Both the position numbers and the translations under genes were made by a program. The notes beneath the pieces are model-generated. The model worked only from the letters and a program-made list of their open reading frames with translations, ran no database searches and was not told the origin of the DNA. Of a DNA stretch of 64,000 nucleotides, positions 8,356 through 16,593 are shown piece after piece. The stretch spans positions 4,340,001 to 4,404,000 of the forward strand of contig NZ_CP072610.1 in the NCBI RefSeq assembly GCF_021029445.1. The letters are read 5' to 3'. Source of the stretch: Pseudomonas wenzhouensis. Lineage in GTDB: Bacteria; Pseudomonadota; Gammaproteobacteria; Pseudomonadales; Pseudomonadaceae. Each line of letters opens with the position of its first letter. Positions within the stretch are counted from its first letter, which is position 1.

Positions 8356-9129
8356 ATGGCCGAGGCCACGCCAGCGCTGGAAATTCGCAACCTGCACAAA
8401 CGCTACGGCGATCTCGAAGTGCTCAAGGGCATCTCCCTGACGGCCAAAGACGGCGATGTGATTTCCATCCTCGGCTCCTCCGGCTCCGGCAAGTCCACCT
8501 TCCTGCGCTGCATCAACCTGCTGGAAAATCCGCATCAGGGTCAGATTTTCGTCGCTGGCGAAGAGCTCAAGCTCAAGTCAGCGAAGAACGGCGAGCTGGT
8601 TGCCGCCGACAACAAGCAGATCAATCGCCTGCGCAGCGAGATCGGCTTCGTCTTCCAGAATTTCAATCTGTGGCCGCACATGAGCGTGCTCGACAACATC
8701 ATCGAGGCGCCGCGTCGCGTGCTCGGCCAGAGCAAGGCCGAGGCCATCGAAGTGGCCGAGGCGCTGCTGGCCAAGGTCGGTATCGCCGACAAACGCCACG
8801 TTTACCCCAACCAGCTTTCCGGCGGCCAGCAACAGCGCGCAGCCATTGCCCGCACCCTGGCCATGCAACCGAAGGTGATCCTGTTCGATGAGCCGACTTC
8901 GGCCCTCGACCCAGAGATGGTACAAGAAGTGCTTAATGTGATTCGCGCGCTTGCCGATGAGGGTCGCACCATGCTGCTGGTTACCCATGAAATGAGTTTC
9001 GCTCGACAAGTATCCAGCGAGGTGGTGTTCCTCCACCAGGGTCTGGTCGAGGAACAGGGGGCACCCGCCCAGGTGTTCGACAACCCGAACTCGGCACGCT
9101 GTAAACAATTCATGTCCAGCAATCGCTAA
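8356..9129 (+). CDS. polar amino-acid ABC transporter, ATP-binding protein (HisP/AotP type)
   Basis: 257 aa cytoplasmic ATPase. Walker A GSSGSGKST, Q-loop 'FVFQNFNLWPHMSV', signature LSGGQQQR, Walker B VILFDEPTSALD and H-loop 'LLVTHEMSFA' are all present and in order. 'EELKLKSAKNGELVAADNKQINRLRSEIGFVFQ' is the insertion typical of the HisP/ArtP branch for basic amino acids. The ATG at 8356 is chosen because AGAGGA lies 9 nt upstream and the protein then begins like its homologues; the open frame extends further upstream but into the island scar. First gene of a four-gene operon. Confidence 0.93.
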   Translation: MAEATPALEIRNLHKRYGDLEVLKGISLTAKDGDVISILGSSGSGKSTFLRCINLLENPHQGQIFVAGEELKLKSAKNGELVAADNKQINRLRSEIGFVFQNFNLWPHMSVLDNIIEAPRRVLGQSKAEAIEVAEALLAKVGIADKRHVYPNQLSGGQQQRAAIARTLAMQPKVILFDEPTSALDPEMVQEVLNVIRALADEGRTMLLVTHEMSFARQVSSEVVFLHQGLVEEQGAPAQVFDNPNSARCKQFMSSNR

Positions 9130-9144
9130 CACGGAGCAACATGC

Positions 9145-9897
9145 ATGCAGAACTATAAGAAGATCCTGCTGGCCGCGGCCGCTACCCTGGCTTTCGGCAC
9201 CAGCGCTGTCGCAGCTGACAAACTGAAACTCGGCACCGAAGGCGCCTACCCGCCCTTCAACCTGATCGATGCTAGCGGCAAGGTCACTGGTTTCGATATC
9301 GAAATCGGCCAGGCACTGTGCGCCAAGATGCAGGCAGAGTGCGAAGTGGTGACCTCTGACTGGGATGGCATCATCCCGGCCCTGAACGCCAAGAAGTTCG
9401 ATTTCCTGATCGCCTCGATGTCGATCACCGAAGAGCGTCAGGCCGCGGTCGACTTCACCGAGCCGTACTACACCAACAAGCTGCAGTTCATCGCACCGAA
9501 GTCGGCTGACTTCAAGACTGACGAAGCCAGCCTCAAGGGCAAAGTGATCGGCGCCCAGCGCGCGACCATCGCCGGTACCTGGTTGGAAGATAACCTGGGC
9601 AAAGTGGTCGACATCAAGCTGTACGACACCCAGGAAAACGCCTACCTCGACCTGGCCTCGGGCCGTCTCGATGGCGTTCTGGCCGACACCTTCGTCAACT
9701 GGGAATGGCTCAAGAGCGACGCCGGCAAGGACTTCGAATTCAAGGGCGACCCGGTGTTCGACAACGACAAGATCGGTATCGCCGTACGCAAGGGCGACCC
9801 ACTGCGCGAGAAGCTGAACGCTGCTCTGCAAGCCATCGTCGAAGACGGCACCTACAAGCAGATCAACGACAAGTACTTCCCGTTCAGCATCTACTGA
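9145..9897 (+). CDS. polar amino-acid ABC transporter, periplasmic binding protein
   Basis: 250 aa with a cleavable signal (MQNYKKILLAAAATLAFGTSAVAA, cut after AVAA). SBP_bac_3 family: 'LKLGTEGAYPPFNLIDASGKVTGFDIEIGQALCAKM' is the typical lysine/arginine/ornithine-binding opening, and two conserved cysteines (LCAKMQAEC) occur as in HisJ/LAO proteins. 'SDWDGIIPALNAKKFDFLIASMSITEERQ' contains ligand-contact positions. Likely ligands are basic amino acids; opine-type ligands are also possible for this branch. 15 bp separate it from the ATPase gene. Confidence 0.92.
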   Translation: MQNYKKILLAAAATLAFGTSAVAADKLKLGTEGAYPPFNLIDASGKVTGFDIEIGQALCAKMQAECEVVTSDWDGIIPALNAKKFDFLIASMSITEERQAAVDFTEPYYTNKLQFIAPKSADFKTDEASLKGKVIGAQRATIAGTWLEDNLGKVVDIKLYDTQENAYLDLASGRLDGVLADTFVNWEWLKSDAGKDFEFKGDPVFDNDKIGIAVRKGDPLREKLNAALQAIVEDGTYKQINDKYFPFSIY

Positions 9898-9912
9898 TGA
9901 CCTGAAGGTACC

Positions 9913-9933
9913 GCGCCGCCCATTGGGCGGCGC
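9913..9933 (+). repeat. intercistronic hairpin
   Basis: Perfect 9-bp stem GCGCCGCCC / GGGCGGCGC with a 3-nt loop, 15 bp after the binding-protein stop and with no T-tract. Such stems usually protect the upstream message end, giving more binding protein than permease. Confidence 0.7.
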
Positions 9934-9951
9934 AGTTACCCGAGCCCTCCG

Positions 9952-10647
9952 ATGATTTTTGACCTCCACGGATTCGGCCCCGCCCTGGCCGCCGGCACCC
10001 TGATGACCATCAAACTGGCGCTGTCCGCGCTGGCTGTAGGTCTGGTGCTCGGCCTGCTCGGTGCGCTGGCCAAGACTTCGCCGTACAAGCCGCTGCAGTG
10101 GCTCGGCGGCAGCTATTCCACCCTGGTGCGGGGCATCCCCGAACTGCTTTGGGTACTGCTGATCTATTTCGGCACGGTCGGCCTGATGCGTAGCCTGGCT
10201 GATCTGCTTGGCGTCGAGAGCCTCGAGCTTTCCGCCTTCGCTGCGGGCACCATCGCCCTTGGCCTGTGTTTCGGCGCCTACGCCACCGAGGTGTTCCGGG
10301 GCGCGATCCTGGCGATTCCCAAGGGCCACCGCGAAGCCGGCATGGCGCTGGGCATGTCCAAGGCACGTATTCTCTGGAAGCTGATTCTGCCGCAGATGTG
10401 GCGCATCGCCCTGCCCGGCCTGGGCAACCTGTTCATGATTCTGATGAAGGACACCGCCCTTGTGTCGGTGATCGGCCTGGAAGAAATCATGCGCCGCTCG
10501 CAGATCGCCGTGACCGCCAGCAAGGAACCCTTCACCTTCTATATGGTCGCTGCCTTCATCTATCTGGGCCTGACCGTGCTCGCCATGATCGGCCTGCATT
10601 TCCTCGAGAAGCGCGCCAGCCGTGGCTTCGTGCGGAGCGCCTCATGA
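9952..10647 (+). CDS. polar amino-acid ABC transporter, permease (HisQ type)
   Basis: 231 aa inner-membrane protein with about five membrane segments and the EAA loop 'GHREAGMALGMSKARILWKLILPQ' that contacts the ATPase. 'LVRGIPELLWVLLIYFG' is the HisM/HisQ family N-terminal signature. The stop overlaps the next permease start (ATGA), so the two permease subunits are translationally coupled and presumably form a heterodimer. Confidence 0.92.
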   Translation: MIFDLHGFGPALAAGTLMTIKLALSALAVGLVLGLLGALAKTSPYKPLQWLGGSYSTLVRGIPELLWVLLIYFGTVGLMRSLADLLGVESLELSAFAAGTIALGLCFGAYATEVFRGAILAIPKGHREAGMALGMSKARILWKLILPQMWRIALPGLGNLFMILMKDTALVSVIGLEEIMRRSQIAVTASKEPFTFYMVAAFIYLGLTVLAMIGLHFLEKRASRGFVRSAS

Positions 10648-11414
10648 GAAAGAACGCTGCCATCATCGCCTGGCTCGCAGCCGGCCTGCTCGTCGCCTAT
10701 GGACTCTGGTCGAGCCTCTCCAGCCTCAACTGGGCGGTCATCATCAAATGGCTACCGCGCCTGTCCGAGGGCGCCCTGCTGACACTGGAGCTGGTAGGCA
10801 TCGCCGTCGTCGCCGGACTGATCCTGGCGCTGCCCATGGGTATCGCCCGTGCGTCCAAGCACTGGTACGTGCGCGCCCTACCTTACGGTTACATCTTCTT
10901 CTTCCGTGGCACACCGCTGCTGGTGCAACTGTTTCTGGTCTACTACGGCCTGGCGCAGTTCGATGCCGTGCGCCAGGGCCCGCTGTGGCCTTATCTGCGC
11001 GACCCTTACTGGTGCGCCGTCATCACCATGACCCTGCATACCGCCGCCTATATCGCCGAGATTCTGCGTGGCGCCATCCAGGCCGTACCACCTGGAGAAG
11101 TTGAGGCGGCGCGCGCACTGGGCATGTCGCGGGCCAAGACCATGTTCTACATCGTCCTGCCGCGCGCCGCGCGCATCGGCCTGCCAGCCTACAGCAACGA
11201 AGTGATCCTGATGCTCAAGGCCAGCGCCCTGGCCAGCACCGTGACGCTGCTGGAGCTGACCGGCATGGCACGTACCATCATCGCGCGCACCTACCTGCCG
11301 GTGGAGATCTTCTTCGCCGCCGGCCTGTTCTACTTGGTCATCGCCTTCGTCCTGGTGCGCGCCTTCCGTCTGCTGGAACGCTGGCTGCGCGTCGACGCCT
11401 GCCAGGGTCGCTGA
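10644..11414 (+). CDS. polar amino-acid ABC transporter, permease (HisM type)
   Basis: 256 aa, second permease subunit, with an N-terminal membrane segment (residues 5-22) and the signature 'FFFRGTPLLVQLFLVYYGL'. The EAA loop is 'GEVEAARALGMSRAKTMFYIVLPRA'. The ATG at 10644 overlaps the stop of the preceding permease; the same frame is open far upstream, but that part is antisense-like shadow. Last gene of the operon, followed by a hairpin. Confidence 0.92.
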   Translation: MRKNAAIIAWLAAGLLVAYGLWSSLSSLNWAVIIKWLPRLSEGALLTLELVGIAVVAGLILALPMGIARASKHWYVRALPYGYIFFFRGTPLLVQLFLVYYGLAQFDAVRQGPLWPYLRDPYWCAVITMTLHTAAYIAEILRGAIQAVPPGEVEAARALGMSRAKTMFYIVLPRAARIGLPAYSNEVILMLKASALASTVTLLELTGMARTIIARTYLPVEIFFAAGLFYLVIAFVLVRAFRLLERWLRVDACQGR

Positions 11415-11420
11415 GCCAAC

Positions 11421-11444
11421 CGGGCTGTCTGCACAGACAGCCCG
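11421..11444 (+). terminator. hairpin after the ABC operon
   Basis: Stem CGGGCTGTC / GACAGCCCG with a 6-nt loop, 6 bp after the permease stop. There is no T-run, so it is either a weak terminator or an mRNA-stabilising stem. Confidence 0.6.
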
Positions 11445-11467
11445 AGTTGCCAGCCGCATAAACCAGC

Positions 11468-12676
11468 ATGCCCGCCACCTTCCTGACCTCAGACGATCTG
11501 CTGACGCGCTTCCAGGCGCTGGACGAGTTCTTACTCCAGCACCAGGCGCTCTGGCGACCACGCCCCTTCCATCATCTGCACCTGCCCTGGGAGGCTGAAG
11601 TACCCGAGCTTGCCGCCTGGCTGCGCCGCCGTTCGCTGGAACAGGCCGAGACCACTGATCCCTTCGCACTGGCGGCACCGGCGCCCTTCCCTGAGCTGGC
11701 CTCCCAGGCGCAGACGCTCAGTACAATCGGTGAGTTGCCGGGAGGCGATCCTGTGCAACGCGCGCACACCCTGAGCGTCGATGTCCCCGGTAGAAAGCTG
11801 GCGCAGATTCAGGCCTTCGCCAGCCGCCTGCAGTTTCAGCAACGCCCCACACACTGGCTCGACTGGTGCGCCGGCAAGGGTCACCTGGGCCGCTGGCTGA
11901 CCGAGATCGATCAGCGCCTGACCTGCCTGGAATACGACCCGGCGCTGATCGAATCCGGCAGCGCACTCAGTAAACGCCTGGAACTGAACGCCACCCACAT
12001 CCAACAGGATGTACTGGCCGATGATTGCAACGAACGCCTGACGCCAGAACACACCCCGGTGGCCCTGCACGCCTGCGGTGACCTGCATGTGCGCTTGCTG
12101 CAACTGGCCAGCCACAACGACTGCCCGCAACTGGCAGTCGCACCCTGCTGCTACAACCGCATCGCCGGCCTGCACTACCAGCCGCTTTCATCTGTCGCGC
12201 AAGCGTCAGGGCTGCAGCTATCCCGCGACGACCTCAGCCTGCCGCTGAGCGAAACCGTCACTGCCGGCGCGCGCGTACGCCGGCAGCGCGACCAGTCGAT
12301 GGCCTGGCGCCTGGCCTTCGACCTGCTACAGCGCCAGCTACGCCGCCTCGATGAATACCTGCCGACGCCTTCACTGCCCAGCGACTGGTTCAGCAAACCC
12401 TTCGCCCGCTTCTGCCACGATCTCGCCGCGCTGCGCGGCGTACCTTCGCCCGGCGAACAGAACTGGCTGGAGCTGGAAGCACGCGGCTGGCAACGCCTGG
12501 CCGAAGTGCGCAATCTGGAGTTGCTGCGCAACCTGTTCCGCCGCCCATTGGAACTCTGGCTACTGCTCGACCGCGCCCTGTATCTGCAGGAACAGGGCTA
12601 CCGCGTGAAGCTGGGCACCTTCTGCGAATACCGCCTGAGCCCACGCAACCTGCTGCTGCTGGCAGAGCGCAGCTGA
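11468..12676 (+). CDS. SAM-dependent methyltransferase (Methyltransf_32/GSTCD-like)
   Basis: 402 aa, soluble. The methyltransferase core is in the middle: motif I 'LDWCAGKGHLGRWLT' (about residues 137-151), an acidic residue after strand 2 in 'TCLEYDPALIE', and 'VALHACGDLHVRLLQLA' with 'LAVAPCCYNRIAG', where the CC pair is typical of the GSTCD-like Methyltransf_32 family. The N-terminal 130 and C-terminal 140 residues are helical and unassigned. The substrate is unknown; in eukaryotic relatives the domain is linked to RNA methylation, which is only a hint. Monocistronic, 54 bp after the ABC operon. Confidence 0.75.
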   Translation: MPATFLTSDDLLTRFQALDEFLLQHQALWRPRPFHHLHLPWEAEVPELAAWLRRRSLEQAETTDPFALAAPAPFPELASQAQTLSTIGELPGGDPVQRAHTLSVDVPGRKLAQIQAFASRLQFQQRPTHWLDWCAGKGHLGRWLTEIDQRLTCLEYDPALIESGSALSKRLELNATHIQQDVLADDCNERLTPEHTPVALHACGDLHVRLLQLASHNDCPQLAVAPCCYNRIAGLHYQPLSSVAQASGLQLSRDDLSLPLSETVTAGARVRRQRDQSMAWRLAFDLLQRQLRRLDEYLPTPSLPSDWFSKPFARFCHDLAALRGVPSPGEQNWLELEARGWQRLAEVRNLELLRNLFRRPLELWLLLDRALYLQEQGYRVKLGTFCEYRLSPRNLLLLAERS

Positions 12677-12917
12677 GTTGCGCACAGAAGCTGTGGATAA
12701 CTCTGTTGATCCTTTCTGGGCAAATGCTGCAAAGCCACTTGGGAATTGCCCCGTAGACATCTGATCATTTTTCGATCAAAGACTGAAGTGGCATTAAAAA
12801 CAATGACTTGCGAAAAATCGTGATCCAGCGCACAGAACCAGTGCGCAGCTATCGAGCACGCCTTCTCTTTGTGCATAAGCCAAAAGCTGCTGATAGCCGA
12901 GCCTGAAAAAACCTGGC

Positions 12918-12945
12918 TTTACTCAGGCTGACGAATGGATATAAT
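12918..12945 (+). promoter_or_regulatory. promoter of tRNA-Thr
   Basis: -10 TATAAT (12940-12945, perfect) with a -35-like TTTACT (12918-12923) at 16 bp; the -10 ends 14 bp before the tRNA. Confidence 0.75.
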
Positions 12946-12959
12946 GGCGCGCCTCAGAT

Positions 12960-13035
<76 letters not shown>

Positions 13036-13044
13036 TCTAGTATT

Positions 13045-13074
13045 AAAGGCCTGCTTTCATGCAGGCCTTTTTTA
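13045..13074 (+). terminator. terminator of tRNA-Thr
   Basis: Perfect stem AAAGGCCTGC / GCAGGCCTTT around a 6-nt loop, followed by a T6 tract. Confidence 0.92.
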
Positions 13075-13167
13075 TTTTTGCACTGCCCAACTCTGCAGCA
13101 TGTTCATTGCACTTACCGCATTCGGAGCGTGGGTATGGCGAAGATTACATCTTGAGGTTATGAGCAG

Positions 13168-14229
13168 ATGCGCATTCTTATTACCGGCGGTGCCGGCTTC
13201 ATCGGTTCGGCGCTAATCCGCCATCTGATCCATCATACCGGGCATGAGGTGCTCAACCTCGACAAGCTGACCTACGCCGGCAACCTGGAGTCGCTCGCGC
13301 CGGTGGCCGATAGTCCGCGCTATCGCTTCGTTCACGCCGATATCGCTGACAGCGAACGAGTCGCCGCAAGCCTGGCCGAGTTTCAGCCCGACGCCATCAT
13401 GCACCTGGCTGCCGAATCCCACGTCGACCGTTCCATCGATGGCCCGGCTGCGTTTATCCAGACCAATATCGTCGGCACCTACAGCCTGCTGGAAAGCACC
13501 CGCGCCTATTGGCTTGGCCTGAGTGCCGAGCGCAAGGCGGCGTTTCGCTTTCATCACATCTCCACCGACGAGGTGTACGGCGATCTGCATGGTGTCGATG
13601 ACCTGTTCAGCGAGACCACGTCCTACGCACCCAGCTCACCTTACTCGGCGAGCAAGGCGGCGTCCGATCATCTGGTGCGTGCCTGGCAGCGCACCTATGG
13701 CCTGCCGGTGTTGATCACCAACTGCTCGAACAACTACGGCCCCTATCATTTTCCCGAGAAGCTGATCCCGCTGATGATCCTCAATGCCTTGGCGGGCAAA
13801 CCGCTACCGGTGTATGGCAACGGGCAGCAGGTACGCGACTGGCTGTACGTGGAGGATCACGCGCGTGCTCTGCTGCAGGTGGTTACCAACGGTAAGGTCG
13901 GCGAAACCTACAACATCGGCGGGCACAACGAGCAGAAGAATCTCGATGTGGTGAAAGCCATCTGCGCGCTACTGGAAGAGCTGGCACCCGAGAAACCAGC
14001 GGGTATCGGCCGTTACGAAGACCTCATCACCTATGTGCAGGATCGCCCAGGCCATGACCTGCGCTACGCTATCGACGCCGGCAAGATCGAACGCGAGCTG
14101 GGCTGGGTACCGCAAGAGACCTTCGCAACAGGCCTGCGCAAGACGGTGCAGTGGTACCTGGATAACCTCGACTGGTGCCGCCGCGTGCAGGATGGCAGTT
14201 ATCAGGGTCAGCGACTCGGCGCCCTCTAA
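13168..14229 (+). CDS. rmlB: RmlB, dTDP-glucose 4,6-dehydratase
   Basis: 353 aa, normal length. Second step of dTDP-L-rhamnose synthesis. N-terminal Rossmann motif GGAGFIG binds NAD; the catalytic YxxxK is '[11 protein letters not shown]', preceded by the 'STDEVYGDL' segment carrying the Thr, Asp and Glu used in dehydration; and '[15 protein letters not shown]' is a family hallmark. First gene of rmlB-A-C-D, all packed closely. dTDP-rhamnose feeds the LPS core/O-antigen and rhamnolipids in pseudomonads. Confidence 0.97.
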   Translation: MRILITGGAGFIGSALIRHLIHHTGHEVLNLDKLTYAGNLESLAPVADSPRYRFVHADIADSERVAASLAEFQPDAIMHLAAESHVDRSIDGPAAFIQTNIVGTYSLLESTRAYWLGLSAERKAAFRFHHISTDEVYGDLHGVDDLFSETTSYAPSSPYSASKAASDHLVRAWQRTYGLPVLITNCSNNYGPYHFPEKLIPLMILNALAGKPLPVYGNGQQVRDWLYVEDHARALLQVVTNGKVGETYNIGGHNEQKNLDVVKAICALLEELAPEKPAGIGRYEDLITYVQDRPGHDLRYAIDAGKIERELGWVPQETFATGLRKTVQWYLDNLDWCRRVQDGSYQGQRLGAL

Positions 14230-14240
14230 GGAGCAGTTTA

Positions 14241-15113
14241 ATGAAAGGCATCATCCTCGCCGGTGGCTCCGGCACTCGCCTGCACCCCATTACCCTCGGC
14301 GTGTCCAAGCAACTGCTGCCGATCTACGACAAGCCGATGATCTACTACCCGCTGTCGGTACTGATGCTGGCCGGCATTCGCGAGATCCTGATCATCTCCA
14401 CCCCCGAAGACCTGCCCAACTTCCGCAAGATGCTCGGCAACGGCAGTCAGTTCGGCATCGACCTGCAGTATGCCGAGCAACCTTCTCCCGACGGTCTGGC
14501 GCAAGCCTTCCTGATCGGCGAGTCGTTCATCGCTGACGACTCGGTGTGCCTGATCCTCGGCGACAACATTTTCCACGGCCAGCATTTCACCGAGAAGCTG
14601 TTGCGCGCTGCCAGCCAGTCGAGCGGCGCCACGGTATTCGGTTACTGGGTGAGCGATCCCGAGCGTTTCGGGGTGGTGGAGTTCGATGCCGCCGGTAACG
14701 CATTGTCGATCGAGGAGAAGCCGGCGCAACCCAAGTCCAGCTTTGCCGTGACCGGCCTGTATTTCTACGACAACGACGTGGTGCAGATCGCCAAGGCGGT
14801 CAAGCCCTCGCCACGCGGCGAGCTGGAAATCACCGATGTGAACAATGCCTATCTGGCCCGTGGCGACCTGCGCGTGGAGCGTTTCGGCCGCGGCTTCGCC
14901 TGGCTCGACACCGGCACTCACGACAGCCTGCTGGATGCCTCGCATTACGTGCAGACGGTAGAAAAACGCCAGGGTCTGAAGGTCGCCTGCCTGGAAGAGA
15001 TCGCCTATCAGCAGGGCTGGATCGACCGTGAACAACTGCTCGCCAGCGCCAAGGCGCTGGGCAAGACCGGCTACGGCAATTACCTGTACAAGCTTGCCGA
15101 GGAACTGCCATGA
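14241..15113 (+). CDS. rmlA: RmlA, glucose-1-phosphate thymidylyltransferase
   Basis: 290 aa. First and feedback-inhibited step: dTTP + glucose-1-P to dTDP-glucose. N-terminal nucleotide-binding signature '[16 protein letters not shown]' and '[25 protein letters not shown]' are diagnostic, and 'ILGDNIFHG' carries the Mg-binding Asp. The ATG at 14241 follows AGGAG 6-7 nt upstream. The stop overlaps the rmlC start (ATGA). Confidence 0.97.
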   Translation: MKGIILAGGSGTRLHPITLGVSKQLLPIYDKPMIYYPLSVLMLAGIREILIISTPEDLPNFRKMLGNGSQFGIDLQYAEQPSPDGLAQAFLIGESFIADDSVCLILGDNIFHGQHFTEKLLRAASQSSGATVFGYWVSDPERFGVVEFDAAGNALSIEEKPAQPKSSFAVTGLYFYDNDVVQIAKAVKPSPRGELEITDVNNAYLARGDLRVERFGRGFAWLDTGTHDSLLDASHYVQTVEKRQGLKVACLEEIAYQQGWIDREQLLASAKALGKTGYGNYLYKLAEELP

Positions 15114-15658
15114 AGGTGATTACCACTGCATTGCCGGAAGTGCTGATTCTCGAGCCCCAGGTATTCGGCGACGAGCGCGGCTTCTTCTATGAAAGCTTCA
15201 ACGCCCGGCGCTTTGCCGAGGTCACTGGCCTGACCCGCGAATTCGTCCAAGACAACCACTCGCGCTCTGCGCGCGGTGTGCTGCGTGGCCTGCACTATCA
15301 ACTGCAGCAGGCCCAAGGCAAGCTGGTGCGCGTCAGCGCCGGCGAGGTCTATGACGTGGCCGTGGACGTGCGCCGCAGCTCAGCCAACTTTGGCAAATGG
15401 GTCGGTGTGCATCTATCCGCCGAGAACAAGCGCCAACTATGGGTGCCAGAAGGTTTCGCCCATGGTTTCCTGGTACTCAGCGAATACGCCGAGTTCCTCT
15501 ACAAGACCACCGACTACTACGCCCCGACTCATGAGCGCTGTATCCGCTGGGATGACGCACAACTAGCCATCGATTGGCCGCTCGACGGTCTGACACCGCA
15601 ACTCTCGGCCAAGGACCAGCTGGGCCTGAGCCTTACAGAAGCCGAGACCTTCCCATGA
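15110..15658 (+). CDS. rmlC: RmlC, dTDP-4-dehydrorhamnose 3,5-epimerase
   Basis: 182 aa cupin enzyme, full length. '[20 protein letters not shown]' contains the catalytic His, and '[22 protein letters not shown]' and '[15 protein letters not shown]' are conserved blocks; the catalytic Asp/Tyr pair lies in the 'YKTTDYYAP' region. Overlaps rmlA before it and rmlD after it by 4 nt each. Confidence 0.97.
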   Translation: MKVITTALPEVLILEPQVFGDERGFFYESFNARRFAEVTGLTREFVQDNHSRSARGVLRGLHYQLQQAQGKLVRVSAGEVYDVAVDVRRSSANFGKWVGVHLSAENKRQLWVPEGFAHGFLVLSEYAEFLYKTTDYYAPTHERCIRWDDAQLAIDWPLDGLTPQLSAKDQLGLSLTEAETFP

Positions 15659-16518
15659 AGATTCTGATCAGCGGCCATACCGGCCAGGTCGCGCGTGAAC
15701 TTCAACTGGCCCTGAGCAAACACGAGCTGGTCAGCCTCGGCCGCCAGGCATTCGACCTGTCGCACCCGGACAGCCTGCGCGAAACCATTCTGCGCGAGCG
15801 CCCGGCGCTGGTGATCAATGCCGCTGCCTATACCGCCGTCGACCAGGCCGAGCAGGAGCCTGAGCTGGCCTTCGCCATCAACGCAGAGGCGCCTGGCGTG
15901 ATGGCCGACGCCTGTTTCGAGCTGGATATCCCGCTGATCCACTACTCCACCGACTATGTCTTCGACGGCAGCAAGGCCACACCCTACCGCGAGGCCGATA
16001 CGCCATGCCCGCTGAGCGTCTACGGCGCCAGCAAGGCAGCGGGTGAACAGGCGCTGCGCATCAGCGGTTGCGACCACCTGATCCTGCGTACCAGTTGGGT
16101 CTACTCGCAGTACGGGCGCAACTTCCTCTTGACCATGCAGCGCCTGCTGCAGGAGCGCGAGGAGCTCAGCGTGGTCGATGACCAGATCGGCGCACCGACC
16201 TGGGCCGGCAGCATCGCCAGCGCCACTGCCGAGCTGATCGATAAATGGCAGCAGGGTCGCCATCACTGGGGCACCTACCACCTCACCTGCCAGGGCGAAA
16301 CCAGCTGGTTCGGTTTTGCCAGCGCCATCGCCGAGCACCTGCGCGCGGCCGGCAGGCCTTGCGCCAGGCTGCGCCCCATCCCCAGCAGCGACTACCCGAC
16401 GCCGGCGCAACGCCCGCTCAATTCACGCCTGGACGGCGAACGCCTGGAGCAGGCCTGGCAGATTCGCCTGCCGGACTGGCGCACGGCGCTGGACGCCTGC
16501 CTGCAACGCATGAACTGA
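15655..16518 (+). CDS. rmlD: RmlD, dTDP-4-dehydrorhamnose reductase
   Basis: 287 aa. Last step: NAD(P)H reduction to dTDP-L-rhamnose. It begins [20 protein letters not shown] with the GxxGQV dinucleotide motif; the catalytic YxxxK is 'YGASKAAGE'; and 'YSTDYVFDG' is a strong RmlD marker. The start ATG overlaps the rmlC stop. rmlD comes last here (B-A-C-D), whereas I recall B-D-A-C in P. aeruginosa PAO1. Confidence 0.96.
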   Translation: MKILISGHTGQVARELQLALSKHELVSLGRQAFDLSHPDSLRETILRERPALVINAAAYTAVDQAEQEPELAFAINAEAPGVMADACFELDIPLIHYSTDYVFDGSKATPYREADTPCPLSVYGASKAAGEQALRISGCDHLILRTSWVYSQYGRNFLLTMQRLLQEREELSVVDDQIGAPTWAGSIASATAELIDKWQQGRHHWGTYHLTCQGETSWFGFASAIAEHLRAAGRPCARLRPIPSSDYPTPAQRPLNSRLDGERLEQAWQIRLPDWRTALDACLQRMN

Positions 16519-16593
16519 TGTTAGCGGCCGGCGCCCATCACCGGCTGCACACTTAACGTGCATAATGCGCCGATCCTTTCTGCACGGTTTGCC

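Noticed and set aside
8578..10599. 673-codon minus-strand frame across the amino-acid ABC operon
   Set aside because: It crosses three well-identified genes on the other strand and their intergenic hairpin; shadow frame.
12692..12700. DnaA box (TGTGGATAA) as part of a replication origin
   Set aside because: A single box without dnaA, dnaN or AT-rich unwinding sequence; noted only with the similar boxes near 45 kb.
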